46,832 bases of DNA from a virus, in IMG/VR virus record IMGVR_UViG_3300046665_000308, positions 1 to 46,832 of that record; one strand, 5' to 3'. This document shows, in pieces, positions 38,629 to 46,344 of this stretch. Made by a program: the position numbers and the translations under genes. The notes beneath the pieces are model-generated. The model did no database searches. It was not told where the DNA came from and was given only the letters and a program-made list of their open reading frames with translations. Numbering within the stretch: position 1 is the stretch's first letter; each line of letters opens with the position of its first letter.

Positions 38629-39464
38629 GCTGCACCTCTCAACACCAAAGGCAACTTAAAACCATCGGCTTCTAGCATTTGTTTGAAGTCTTCTTTCTGG
38701 TCGAATGGATCAGGCCAATATTCAGTGTCGGGTTTTAGTTCCCAAGGCTGAATTTCCTTAATTTCTTCAACCATCTTGTTGACTGGCGCATGAATCTTTA
38801 GCTTTTCGCGTAACTCCGCAATTGCTTTCTGTGCAGTCGTTTTGTATCGCTGAGTGTCAGCTTCTTGTTCTTCCTTAGTTTGCTTGTGCTCAAGTTGAAG
38901 CTGTGTTTCTTGAGTAGTGAGAAAACCTGCAACTTCAGCCTGTTTGATTGCTGTAATACGTTGATCTGGATCTAAACCTAAGCTCACGTTGTAAACTGGC
39001 TTTAAGCCTTGATCTTTAGCCTCAGTCACCAATCGATCGTAGATAGACACAAAGATCTTCTTAGCTTCTGCCAACTGGAATTTGTCACCAGTAGCAACCA
39101 AGTCAGCACACTTCTCGAATGCTTTAGCGGCTTGCTCAGTCCACACCACAGTCATTTCACGACCAGTACCATATTCGATTGAGTTTTTAGCTATTGCCCA
39201 AGCTTCATGTGAATCTAACCAATCAGATGCTTTAGGCTCACACCATGAACGAAACTCTGGGATTGATGGACAGAATGTTGATTTCATCATCTTGGTTACA
39301 CCACGTTTGAAATCTTCTGCTGTTAATCCATGAAAGCACTCAACCATTGATTCAGCGATATCTTTAGGATCCACACCTGCCCATTGATCTGCGAATTTCT
39401 TCCCGTAAAACCCACGCATTTTCCCGATTAGGCGAATAGCGTCTTCAAAGGTGAACTCACGCAT
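38625..39464 (-). CDS. Replication protein P-like helicase loader
   Basis: 279 aa from ATG 39464 with GGAGGTGGG before it. The N-terminus (FTFEDAIRLIGKMRGFYGKKFADQW, cut) with CFHGLTAEDFKRGVTKM and CPSIPEFRSWC is the lambda P-type pattern. Lambda P brings DnaB to the O-origin complex. The charged C-terminal half (THKQTKEEQEADTQRY region) is coiled coil. It overlaps the O-like gene by 8 bp. Confidence 0.83.
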   Translation of the reverse strand: MREFTFEDAIRLIGKMRGFYGKKFADQWAGVDPKDIAESMVECFHGLTAEDFKRGVTKMMKSTFCPSIPEFRSWCEPKASDWLDSHEAWAIAKNSIEYGTGREMTVVWTEQAAKAFEKCADLVATGDKFQLAEAKKIFVSIYDRLVTEAKDQGLKPVYNVSLGLDPDQRITAIKQAEVAGFLTTQETQLQLEHKQTKEEQEADTQRYKTTAQKAIAELREKLKIHAPVNKMVEEIKEIQPWELKPDTEYWPDPFDQKEDFKQMLEADGFKLPLVLRGAA

Positions 39465-40356
39465 GACCCACCTCCTCAATCAGTAATGGCTTTTTTGGCG
39501 AGACATCCACAAAGTGTGAATCACCGTTTAAGAAGTCATCCCACTTCGCTTGTTCATTTGCTGTCTGTTGAGCGGCTGACTGGTAGCCTGAATTCCAGTT
39601 CTGTTGAGGTTGTTGGTCTTTCAAATACCAATCTGCTTTAAATCCTTGGTAGCCTTTCTTAGCTGACCATTGAATTGCCGTTGCTAAAGAGATATTGGCT
39701 TTGCTTGCTTGTTCAACTAAGTTCTCAATAACTGAATCTGTAAGCTCTGATCCTTTGCGAGCTACCATCCAGTCATGTGCATATTTCTCTTCACAACCAA
39801 GTTCAACAAGACGATTGATGCCAGCTTGTTTTTTAGTAATGCGTTTTACCTTAGGTTCTGCTTTAGCCTTAGGTGCATTCTCTGAATCACCCAATGATGG
39901 ATTAACAGATGGATAAATGATGGAATGATGGATAGTGTCAACCTCGCTGACTGGTTTTGTCGCCAAGTTGACTGGTGTAGTCAGCGTGGCTGACTGGTGT
40001 GGTTCGCTAGGTTGACTGGTTTGCGTAGTTGACTGGTCAACCTCGCTGACTGGTTTAGTGTATTTTTTAGGCTCATATTTAATTGATGGATTGAAGTTCG
40101 CAGGTAAAACTACATACTGATTTTGTCTTCCATTCCCACCTGCAACATTCAAAATGCCGCATTCTTTTAAGTAAGAAATGCACAAAGCAATCGTAGTTCT
40201 GCTATACCCTGTTTCTTCCATTAAGCGTGATCTAGGCGCATACCAACTGGTATTACCTTCATCATCGGCAATATCCGAAATAACCCATAAAAGCATCTTA
40301 GGTGTGCTTTCAATTGGAAGTTTTCGAATTTCATTAACGATTTTATTACTCATCAT
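39457..40356 (-). CDS. Replication initiator O-like, wHTH protein with internal origin
   Basis: The frame reads from a TTG at 40365, but ATG 40356 or 40353 with AAGGG/GGGAG is more likely. The N-terminus is a winged-helix domain (SRLMEETGYSRTTIALCISYLKECGIL). The centre (about 90-150) is a Pro/Ser/Thr linker whose coding DNA holds six TGACTGGT iterons, giving the repeated KPVSEVD. The C-terminus (about 200-300) should bind P. O protein binds the iterons to start replication, as in lambda. Confidence 0.88.
   Translation of the reverse strand: MMSNKIVNEIRKLPIESTPKMLLWVISDIADDEGNTSWYAPRSRLMEETGYSRTTIALCISYLKECGILNVAGGNGRQNQYVVLPANFNPSIKYEPKKYTKPVSEVDQSTTQTSQPSEPHQSATLTTPVNLATKPVSEVDTIHHSIIYPSVNPSLGDSENAPKAKAEPKVKRITKKQAGINRLVELGCEEKYAHDWMVARKGSELTDSVIENLVEQASKANISLATAIQWSAKKGYQGFKADWYLKDQQPQQNWNSGYQSAAQQTANEQAKWDDFLNGDSHFVDVSPKKPLLIEEVGHA
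39896..40056. other. Replication origin: iterons and purine-rich repeat inside O
   Basis: TGACTGGT occurs six times in the same orientation, starting at 39948, 39969, 39991, 40013, 40030 and 40047 (spacing 21, 22, 22, 17, 17). Two identical 21-bp blocks that include it lie at 39937-39957 and 40036-40056. On the other side, GATGGA repeats at 39896, 39908, 39919 and 39927 form an AT/purine-rich tract, a likely melting site. This is the layout of lambda ori inside O. Confidence 0.85.
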
Positions 40357-40386
40357 TTCTCCCAACCCTTAGCACTCCATTGGTGC

Positions 40387-40415
40387 TTCACCTGTCTGGA
40401 ATGATGTGTTACTAT
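40387..40415 (+). promoter_or_regulatory. Promoter of an OOP-like RNA
   Basis: TTCACC (40387-40392), 17 bp, TACTAT (40410-40415) with TGT before the -10 (TGn element). It lies between the O-like gene and cII and reads toward cII, opposite to the PR operon. Confidence 0.5.
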
Positions 40416-40420
40416 TTGAT

Positions 40421-40480
40421 TGTTCATATGACTTACCTTGTTTGAACACTGAGCCTGATTTACGAGATCAGGCTTTTTTA
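40421..40480 (+). ncRNA. OOP-like antisense RNA between O and cII
   Basis: From the promoter above, an RNA of about 60 bases would end at a clear terminator: GCCTGAT (40453-40459), a 7-base loop, ATCAGGC (40467-40473), then six T. The T-run overlaps the cII stop codon (40478-40480). In lambda OOP (77 nt) lies between O and cII, is antisense to the cII end and lowers cII expression. Here the overlap is only a few bases, so the mode of action may differ. Transcription is not shown. Confidence 0.55.
40453..40480 (+). terminator. Plus-strand terminator at the 3' end of cII
   Basis: A perfect 7-bp stem and six T on the plus strand; on the minus strand no T-run follows, so it works only for rightward RNA. 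Confidence 0.85.
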
Positions 40481-40798
40481 TTTGAATAAAATCCGCATGT
40501 ACTCTGGTGAAGTGAATGCACGCGCCAACATCACACGTGTTGCTTCTACAATTTCAGGAGCGCAATACACATCACTTTCCGGTACTACCTTCAAACCAAT
40601 GGCAGTCAACAAAAAGCTAATAAACTCAATCTCTGTCAACCCATTGTTTTTCTTATCACTTTTCATTCTTGATAAAGTACTTGCGTCTACTCCAACCATC
40701 TCTGCCACTTGTCTTTGATTGCTAGTATTTAGTGCTTGCAATATGAGCGATTCGTTATTGCTAGCGCTTGCAGGCAATTCATTTGATACTTTGCTCAT
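40478..40798 (-). CDS. cII: CII-like transcriptional activator
   Basis: 106 aa. The helix-turn-helix (RQVAEMVGVDASTLSRMKSD, about 29-48) is the phage CII type, as are the downstream helices (EIEFISFLLTAIGLKVVP). CII activates the lysogeny promoters (PRE, PI). It lies after cro in the PR operon, 9 bases away, and before O, as in lambda. Confidence 0.88.
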   Translation of the reverse strand: MSKVSNELPASASNNESLILQALNTSNQRQVAEMVGVDASTLSRMKSDKKNNGLTEIEFISFLLTAIGLKVVPESDVYCAPEIVEATRVMLARAFTSPEYMRILFK

Positions 40799-40806
40799 GG
40801 TGATTC

Positions 40807-40995
40807 CTATGCAGCGTTATGACTTTGAATATTTGGGTTTAAAAAAATGTGTGGATACTGCAATTTGATCTTTGCTGGTATTCCACGCTTCATCCAGTTC
40901 TGGACACGTTGCTTATCTTTGAAGCCAAGCAGCTCTGCCACTTTTGTAGAGCCACCAAGCTTCAAGAGAATTTCTTTGTCAGCTTCAATTGACAT
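40807..40995 (-). CDS. cro: Cro-like repressor (YdaS/Cro family)
   Basis: 62 aa. The helix-turn-helix is STKVAELLGFKDKQRVQNWM followed by KRGIPAKIKLQYP, the YdaS/Cro type. It is the first gene of the leftward PR operon, divergent from cI across the operator region, so it should be the Cro that favours lytic growth. Confidence 0.9.
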   Translation of the reverse strand: MSIEADKEILLKLGGSTKVAELLGFKDKQRVQNWMKRGIPAKIKLQYPHIFLNPNIQSHNAA

Positions 40996-41008
40996 GGTCG
41001 CCTCAAGT

Positions 41009-41094
41009 AAACATTTGTTTAGTACATGGTAAACATCATGTTTCCTATTGTCAAATCATTTGTTTAACACAAAGTGTTTACTTTTTTGGATAAT
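41009..41094. promoter_or_regulatory. OR region: PR, PRM and regularly spaced operators
   Basis: Three operators are centred about 22.5 bp apart: AAACATTTGTTT (41009-41020), AAACATCATGTTT (41031-41043) and AATCATTTGTTT (41054-41065); a fourth palindrome AACAC-AAA-GTGTT is at 41066-41078. PR (minus): TTGACA (41049-41054), 17 bp, TACCAT (41026-41031), with the second operator in its spacer. PRM (plus): -10 GATAAT (41089-41094), no good -35, so it probably needs CI for activation. Confidence 0.8.
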
Positions 41095-41101
41095 GTGTTT
41101 A

Positions 41102-41821
41102 ATGAAAACCTTGGATACTGTGATGAAAGACGAAAAGCCAGCTCACCCTTCGGTGCTAAGACTTTTAGAAGCAAGTGGTATGACACAAGAAGAAACTGCC
41201 AAGGCTATTGACGAATTCCCACAGACAATTACAAACTGGAAGAAACGTGGGGTGTCAAAGGCAGGCGCACTTAAAGCAGCTGCTATTTTTGGTGTTGGTG
41301 CTAACTGGATTCTTAAAGGGGAAGGAAGTAAATCACAGGGAAATGTAACTAAAGTAGTAGAGTGGGATTCAGACACTCCAGTAGATAATGACGAAGTGGA
41401 AATACCTTTTTATAAAGAGGTATTAGTGTCATGTGGATCGGGGTCTTTAGCTGAAATGGTCGGCAATGAAACAAGAAAATTAAGATTAAGTAAGGCGACC
41501 TTAAGGCAATATGGTGTTGAACCTTCAAACGCTTATGCGCTAACGGCATTTGGAAACTCAATGTCTCCTGTTATTAATAGCGGTGCTACCGTATATGTTG
41601 ATGTAGGCAGAACGAATATTGTTGATGGTAAAATTTATGCAATTAACCATGGGGGTTTGTTTAAATTTAAGTATTTGTACAGGCTGCCAAAAGGTGGCGT
41701 TAAGATAGTTAGCGAGAACAAGGAAGAGTACCCAGATGAATATCTTACAGCTGAGGAAGTAATAGATCAGGAATTTTGTGTAGTTGCTTACGCATTTAAC
41801 GTACAGAACTCACTTCCGTAA
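41102..41821 (+). CDS. cI: CI-type repressor with S24 self-cleavage domain
   Basis: The frame opens upstream, but ATG 41102 lies at about the +1 of PRM with no ribosome-binding site, as in leaderless lambda cI; ATG 41123 is an alternative. The N-terminal helix-turn-helix is MTQEETAKAIDEFPQTITNW. Cleavage is predicted at Cys111-Gly112 (VSCGSGS); the dyad is Ser153 (GNSMSP) and Lys190 (FKFKY), 37 apart. It represses PR and PL and should be cut after DNA damage. 239 aa. Confidence 0.93.
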   Translation: MKTLDTVMKDEKPAHPSVLRLLEASGMTQEETAKAIDEFPQTITNWKKRGVSKAGALKAAAIFGVGANWILKGEGSKSQGNVTKVVEWDSDTPVDNDEVEIPFYKEVLVSCGSGSLAEMVGNETRKLRLSKATLRQYGVEPSNAYALTAFGNSMSPVINSGATVYVDVGRTNIVDGKIYAINHGGLFKFKYLYRLPKGGVKIVSENKEEYPDEYLTAEEVIDQEFCVVAYAFNVQNSLP

Positions 41822-41827
41822 ACAAAT

Positions 41828-41955
41828 AAACATAGTGTTTCAAAAGGGCCGCTTAATGCGGTCTTTTTTTATGTCTATGTTTAGAAACAAGAAAACAAAA
41901 TAATAAACATTTGTTTGCTTTTCTTCTTGACTACAGTAAACACCACGTTTACTAT
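41828..41955 (+). promoter_or_regulatory. OL-like operators and PL-like promoter
   Basis: Three operators of the OR type: AAACATAGTGTTT (41828-41840), AAACATTTGTTT (41905-41916, identical to the first OR site) and AAACACCACGTTT (41938-41950). The promoter is TTGACT (41927-41932), 17 bp, TACTAT (41950-41955), with the third operator in its spacer. It should drive the plus-strand early operon and be repressed by CI. Confidence 0.82.
41847..41870 (+). terminator. Intrinsic terminator of cI
   Basis: GGCCGC-TTAAT-GCGGTC (one G-U pair) followed by seven T, between the first and second OL-like operators. Confidence 0.85.
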
Positions 41956-41973
41956 TATCTCACTAGATAACAA

Positions 41974-42007
41974 AAAAGCCCCTAGCTTTCGACGGAGAGG
42001 GACTTTT
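41974..42007 (+). promoter_or_regulatory. Leader hairpin of the PL operon
   Basis: AAAAGCCCCT (41974-41983) and AGGGACTTTT (41998-42007) pair with one mismatch and lie just after the predicted start of PL RNA (near 41962). The 3' arm contains the first gene's ribosome-binding site (GAGAGGG) and ends in TTTT, so it may terminate or block translation, or be an antitermination site. Function is inferred. Confidence 0.4.
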
Positions 42008-42012
42008 ACTCA

Positions 42013-42219
42013 ATGAGTGAGATAAGTATGAATCAAAGAATTGAAAAGTACAAGTTTAGCCAAGCCTTTAAGGATGGCTCGAAAGCATTCGTAGCTTTCT
42101 GGGTTATCACCTTCATTGCATTTGCATTCTTAAAAGGCTGTGCAGACGAACAAGCAGCAAACGAATTCAAAGCAAAACAGAACATGTATGTTCGCGTTCA
42201 GGTTGAGGGGGTGAAGTGA
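42013..42219 (+). CDS. Small membrane protein, first gene of the PL operon (68 aa)
   Basis: One membrane helix (AFVAFWVITFIAFAFLKGC, about 26-44) between charged ends; Met6 is a possible alternative start. It lies where lambda has N, but it is not basic or Arg-rich like N. It may be a superinfection or host-interaction protein. The end overlaps the next start (TGATG). Confidence 0.68.
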   Translation: MSEISMNQRIEKYKFSQAFKDGSKAFVAFWVITFIAFAFLKGCADEQAANEFKAKQNMYVRVQVEGVK

Positions 42220-42470
42220 TGTCAAATTTCAAACCTGGTCAATTAGCGGTTCTTGCAAATGATGACCAAAAATCAAATATTGGGAAAGTGGTTTCTTTAG
42301 TTAGATGGCATGAATCAAAACAAGATACATCAGGCAACACACACCATGATGTATGGGATGTTGATTGTAATGATGGCTTAGAAACTTCTACTGGCAACTA
42401 CTCATATACAAACGTTTTTGTTTATGCAAAGGACTTGCAACCTTTAGCTAAGGAGCCCTCTCATGGATAA
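42219..42470 (+). CDS. Hypothetical early protein (83 aa)
   Basis: ATG 42219 overlaps the previous stop and follows GAGGGGG. The sequence FKPGQLAVLANDDQKSNIGK suggests an SH3-like or KOW-type strand start. The centre has several His and Asp (THHDVWDVDCND). Function unknown. It overlaps the next gene by 8 bases. Confidence 0.65.
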   Translation: MSNFKPGQLAVLANDDQKSNIGKVVSLVRWHESKQDTSGNTHHDVWDVDCNDGLETSTGNYSYTNVFVYAKDLQPLAKEPSHG

Positions 42471-43134
42471 CTACAAAGAATACTTAGATCCTAAAGATGG
42501 ATACGCCTTAGTTAAGCAGTCAGTGAATATGCCAAGAAATCCAGACTGGATTGAGATTCCTGATGGGGCAACAACCGCTATTTATTACCCAATAATGGAA
42601 AGAGTTTATTTCTGGAAGGGTGAAGACATCCATTGGGATACTGATGAGTGGATGGACTGCAAAAAAGCAGAGTTGACAACAGTTTCAGAATTTTTAGAAG
42701 TAAATCAATCAAACATAGTATGGCAACGCCCTACAGAAGGCCCAGCCTTGATTAGCGGTGCGGATATCCCTTCACTAATCAAAAAAGGTGAATCGGTTCA
42801 ATTTCGTTCAGCATTCAACGTTCAAGGTGGTGGTGAATGGAAAGACCTTAACATTGAACGGGATGAGGAAGAGTTCTCCTTGGGTGACTTGATTAATACT
42901 CGTTTTGAATGGCGCCTCAAACCCCAAACCATCAAGGTTGAACTTGAACTGCCGAAACCTTTTGAGCCGAAGGTGGGTGATGAGGTTTTTTATATCAATG
43001 ACACAAATAGAAGTGGCTATTGCGTAGATGAGCATCAAGCACATTACAACTATAACTTTGGCGTGTGGCGCACCGAAGAAGAAATCAAGCAAGTCGTAGA
43101 GCAACTCAGAAAGATACGAGGTACTAACTCATGA
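42463..43134 (+). CDS. Hypothetical early protein (223 aa)
   Basis: A mixed alpha/beta acidic protein (NPDWIEIPDGATTAIYYP, then FEWRLKPQTIKVELELPKPF and VGDEVFYINDTNRSG). WRLKP followed by EVELPKPF is a pattern I know from many uncharacterised Gram-negative phage early proteins. AAGGAG precedes the ATG. Its stop overlaps the next gene's ATG. Confidence 0.68.
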   Translation: MDNYKEYLDPKDGYALVKQSVNMPRNPDWIEIPDGATTAIYYPIMERVYFWKGEDIHWDTDEWMDCKKAELTTVSEFLEVNQSNIVWQRPTEGPALISGADIPSLIKKGESVQFRSAFNVQGGGEWKDLNIERDEEEFSLGDLINTRFEWRLKPQTIKVELELPKPFEPKVGDEVFYINDTNRSGYCVDEHQAHYNYNFGVWRTEEEIKQVVEQLRKIRGTNS

Positions 43135-43514
43135 ATATGTTAGTTAGCAAGCCTGAGTTACTGTGCCCTTCTTTCCCAATGCTTCAAGTCTCTAGCGAGT
43201 TTGAAGTTAATGACACAACTGTTTTATTTGAATTGGAAAGCGGTTGTGCAACTTTGAAATGCAAGATTGTTGCTGATGTTGTTAAGCAAGTTCGAGTAAT
43301 TGGCTCAGTAATGAATCCAGAGGACAGTCGGGATCAGTTTTACGACCAACTCGTAGTAGATGACCGCACACATGTTGAAGTGGTTGGAACTGAATATGTG
43401 GAGACTCCTATCGGCCTTCTCTTTCAACTTACATCAACACAGGTGGCTGAACTAAATAAACAGCTTGAGTACTACGCCGAAGAATTGGCAGATGAAGAAG
43501 CAGGAGTGGTGTGA
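43131..43514 (+). CDS. Hypothetical early protein (127 aa)
   Basis: Beta-rich, acidic C-terminus (QLEYYAEELADEEAGVV), with three Cys. It starts within the previous gene's stop (ATGA). No family recognised. Confidence 0.65.
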   Translation: MNMLVSKPELLCPSFPMLQVSSEFEVNDTTVLFELESGCATLKCKIVADVVKQVRVIGSVMNPEDSRDQFYDQLVVDDRTHVEVVGTEYVETPIGLLFQLTSTQVAELNKQLEYYAEELADEEAGVV

Positions 43515-43696
43515 TGCAGGTCCAAGAAAAAAGAAAACTACTAGAAGCGGTTGATATTTTAGTGCGTCGACCCGCTGCAACAACAGAGATAACACTTGTT
43601 GAAGCAATGGCCTACTTCAAGATGCTGATTGAGGAATCTACACAGGGGCAAATAGAAGTCCATTATGCAGACACTACACAGCAGCTGCCATTTTAA
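43514..43696 (+). CDS. Small helical early protein (60 aa)
   Basis: ATG 43514 overlaps the previous stop (TGATG) with AGGAG about 9 bases before. The peptide is mostly helical (QEKRKLLEAVDILVRRP, then EITLVEAMAYFKMLIEES). No function is known. Confidence 0.62.
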   Translation: MQVQEKRKLLEAVDILVRRPAATTEITLVEAMAYFKMLIEESTQGQIEVHYADTTQQLPF

Positions 43697-43712
43697 GAAT
43701 TAGGAGAAGATT

Positions 43713-44162
43713 ATGAATGCACAACAGTTAATTAAATATCAAATTATTAAACGTGGCTTGGAAATTTACGATGAGTTTTCGGGTGTTATTGCTTCAAACT
43801 TCCCTGAAATTTTTGGTGAAGATGATAGCAACGCAGTTGTATTAAGCAAACTTACTAAAGACAACATTGATTTAATTTTTGATGAACTTGAATACGACGA
43901 TGCGATGCAAGATGGTCGTGAAGAGGTTCGAAGCTCTGGCAAGGTGGCAGATCTAAAGCCTAAAAACTGGTCTCGACATTATGAAATTGATGCTGTTGCT
44001 ATGAATATTAATGGCACTTGGGTTGCTTGGGATTACTACTATGGTGGCGGTAAACATGGCGAGCCTGAAGAGGTTGAATGGATTGGTGATGCTCGTATTG
44101 TGAATTGCGAAGAACAGCAAGTCATGAAAACAGAATACTACTTCAGTGAAGTGGAGGCTTGA
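43713..44162 (+). CDS. Hypothetical early protein (149 aa)
   Basis: An acidic protein with helical N-terminus (LIKYQIIKRGLEIYDEFSG) and an aromatic-rich C-terminal half (INGTWVAWDYYYGGGKHGEP). AGGAGA precedes the ATG. It stands just before recT, so a role linked to recombination or anti-host defence is possible, without sequence support. Confidence 0.65.
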   Translation: MNAQQLIKYQIIKRGLEIYDEFSGVIASNFPEIFGEDDSNAVVLSKLTKDNIDLIFDELEYDDAMQDGREEVRSSGKVADLKPKNWSRHYEIDAVAMNINGTWVAWDYYYGGGKHGEPEEVEWIGDARIVNCEEQQVMKTEYYFSEVEA

Positions 44163-44164
44163 TT

Positions 44165-45082
44165 ATGAATGCGCCGGTAAAAACCGAAAATCAGGTTGCC
44201 AATAATGCTCCCGTATCAATCAAACAGTATGTAAGTGATGTAAAGATTCGCCAGAAGTTTGAAGAAATTCTAGGTAAGAAAGCTCAAGGTTTCCTAGCTT
44301 CTGTAATGCAAGTTGCTAATCAACCGCACCTTAAAAATGCAGTTCCTGCAACTGTGGTGAATGCAGCAATGATGGCAGCAACGTTAGATTTGCCAATCAA
44401 TAGCAACTTAGGTTTTGCATACATTGTGCCTTACAAACGAAAGTTTAAAGATGAACAAGGCAGATGGCAGGAAAGCAATGAAGCTCAATTTCAAATGGGC
44501 TACAAGGGCTTTATTCAATTGGCTCAACGGTCTGGTCAGTTTGCACGTATTGCGGCAACACCAGTTTATGAGGGGCAACTAGTTTCGGCCAATCCTCTGC
44601 TTGGGTATGAGTTCGACTGGACGATTCCCAATGTAGGCGAGGCAATTGGTTATGTGGCTTTCTTCAAGTTATTAAATGGCTTCACTGCCGAGCTATACAT
44701 GAGTAAAGCAGATGTTTTAAAGCATGCAGGCAAATACAGCCAATCATATAAGTTTGGTAGTGGTGTTTGGAAAGATAACTTTGAAGCAATGGCATTGAAA
44801 ACAGTTACTAAGCTTTTGTTGTCAAAACAAGCCCCTCTTTCAATTGAAATGCAAACTGCACAATTAGCAGATCAATCTATTGTTCATGATGTGGCAACAA
44901 ACGACTTTGAATACATTGATCACCAAGAAAGTGTTGTTGCGATTGAGCAGAAGCCACAGCTTGATGATGATGCTTTTAATACTGCATTAAATCAGTTAAA
45001 CGCTGGTGCCATTAATAAGGATTACATCCTGAATGGCTATGAGCTTTCTGATGCTCAGCGCATAGCTGTGGAGGCTCAGTAA
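44165..45082 (+). CDS. recT: RecT-family single-strand annealing protein
   Basis: 305 aa from ATG 44165 with GGAGG before it (an in-frame TTG at 44159 is less likely). The RecT pattern is clear: TVVNAAMMAATLDLPINSNLG, FAYIVPYK, EAQFQMGYKGFIQLAQRSGQ and KADVLKHAGKYSQSYK, then FEAMALKTVTKLLLSK. RecT anneals complementary strands coated by the phage, paired with the exonuclease next to it. Its stop overlaps that gene's start (TAATG). Confidence 0.95.
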   Translation: MNAPVKTENQVANNAPVSIKQYVSDVKIRQKFEEILGKKAQGFLASVMQVANQPHLKNAVPATVVNAAMMAATLDLPINSNLGFAYIVPYKRKFKDEQGRWQESNEAQFQMGYKGFIQLAQRSGQFARIAATPVYEGQLVSANPLLGYEFDWTIPNVGEAIGYVAFFKLLNGFTAELYMSKADVLKHAGKYSQSYKFGSGVWKDNFEAMALKTVTKLLLSKQAPLSIEMQTAQLADQSIVHDVATNDFEYIDHQESVVAIEQKPQLDDDAFNTALNQLNAGAINKDYILNGYELSDAQRIAVEAQ

Positions 45083-45741
45083 TGAAACTATTCAGATGCT
45101 CAGGACTGCATAAACTTATAGGCGAACCTAAAATTAAAGGCTCAGTTCTCAGTGATGCAGCAAAGACTGAAATTAGATCGATTGTTAAAGAGGATTTAAC
45201 AACGTTCAGATCTTTCAAAGGCAATCAGTACACAGCCAAAGGCAATGCACTTGAAGATATTGCAATTGATTTGTCTGGGAAGGTTCGTTTTAAGCAGCTT
45301 CAAAAACACAGTGGTCGAGTTAGTAATGACTTAATTACAGGTGAATGTGATGTGCTCGATTCAAACAATAAGTTAATCATTGATACTAAATGTACTTGGG
45401 ATATTGGCACCCATCCATTCTTTCAGGATGAAGCCGAAGAAAAGGCAAAGAAAGCTGGTTATGACTGGCAGATGCAAGGCTACATGTGGCTTTACGACTG
45501 TGATGTTGCGGAGGTTGATTTCTGGCTATTCCCTTGCCCTATTGAGCTTACAAAGGATTGGGATGATAGAGAACAACTAATTGATTTAGTTGAGCGTATA
45601 GACCTTAGAGAGCGTTTAACAACTGTCACTTATAAACGTGACGAAGCAATGATCCAAAAGATCAAAGACAAAATTCCACATGCTCAAGAGTACTACTCAA
45701 AGTTATATCAAGAGCGTATTAAGGCAAAGGTGGCAGCATGA
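45082..45741 (+). CDS. RecE-like/YqaJ-type PD-(D/E)xK exonuclease
   Basis: 219 aa. Core residues are seen in order: GNALEDIAID (Glu), LITGECDVLD, then LIIDTKCTW (the Asp-x-Lys of PD-(D/E)xK), and YDWQMQGYMWL (Gln motif). It matches small viral-type recombination exonucleases (YqaJ or RecE C-terminal domain). It makes 3' single strands for RecT. Coupled to recT by overlap. Confidence 0.88.
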   Translation: MKLFRCSGLHKLIGEPKIKGSVLSDAAKTEIRSIVKEDLTTFRSFKGNQYTAKGNALEDIAIDLSGKVRFKQLQKHSGRVSNDLITGECDVLDSNNKLIIDTKCTWDIGTHPFFQDEAEEKAKKAGYDWQMQGYMWLYDCDVAEVDFWLFPCPIELTKDWDDREQLIDLVERIDLRERLTTVTYKRDEAMIQKIKDKIPHAQEYYSKLYQERIKAKVAA

Positions 45742-46121
45742 CAGATTTGAATAAGGAAAGAGAGCTAGAAGCTCAAATTGAAACTTTCAAGAAAGAAGCT
45801 GTGGAGCTTTGGTTTGTTCCTAATCTAGCAGACACATATAAGAATAAGGATCTATTCAGCTATTCAATTATGGATGGTGAAGTCTTCTTTATGCGTGAAC
45901 AGGCTCGACAGTTATGGAATTTTTGGAATAAAGCCAAAGCTCAGGCGGTGCCAGAGACTCATATTGTTGTACCAAGAACTAGAGAGGTTGTTGTTGCAAT
46001 TGAAAAGATGGTTGAACAGCAAGTGGAAGCTAGCGGCATTACAAGTGATGTATTACGTTTAGATGGTTGGAGAATTTTAGACGCAATTCAAGAAGCAAGC
46101 GAATCGGGAGCTGAGGGATGA
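45738..46121 (+). CDS. Hypothetical early protein (127 aa)
   Basis: The N-terminal helix is charged (KERELEAQIETFKKEAVELW) and the C-terminal half helical (REVVVAIEKMVEQQVEASG). ATG overlaps the exonuclease stop. Length and position are like uncharacterised genes that follow recombination genes in lambdoids. Function unknown. Confidence 0.65.
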   Translation: MTDLNKERELEAQIETFKKEAVELWFVPNLADTYKNKDLFSYSIMDGEVFFMREQARQLWNFWNKAKAQAVPETHIVVPRTREVVVAIEKMVEQQVEASGITSDVLRLDGWRILDAIQEASESGAEG

Positions 46122-46342
46122 GTGAATTTGATATGGCTTATTTTGATGTAAAGCTCTTTATTTCGAAGTGGACTACAGGGGTTATTTATAAAGGCTTATA
46201 TATCGAAATGGATGAGAGTAGCACCTTCGCATATAAAGTCTTTGATGATGAAAATTGTGGTGAAGAGTTGTTCGGATTTCTCAACATGAAAGATGCAATT
46301 GAATATATAGATGAAGCTAAAGCGGAAAGTAGGGAGGGGTGA
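46118..46342 (+). CDS. Small hypothetical protein (74 aa)
   Basis: A small alpha/beta protein (YFDVKLFISKWTTGVIYKGL, then FGFLNMKDAIEYIDEAKAE). It overlaps the previous stop (ATGA). Such proteins before xis are common and have no known role. Confidence 0.62.
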   Translation: MSEFDMAYFDVKLFISKWTTGVIYKGLYIEMDESSTFAYKVFDDENCGEELFGFLNMKDAIEYIDEAKAESREG

Positions 46343-46344
46343 AA

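Noticed and set aside
39896-40056. CRISPR-like repeat array
   Set aside because: Spacing is short and the repeats are 8 bp in one coding frame; they are origin iterons in the O gene.
42013-42219. Lambda N-like antiterminator
   Set aside because: The protein has a membrane helix and lacks the Arg-rich RNA-binding motif.
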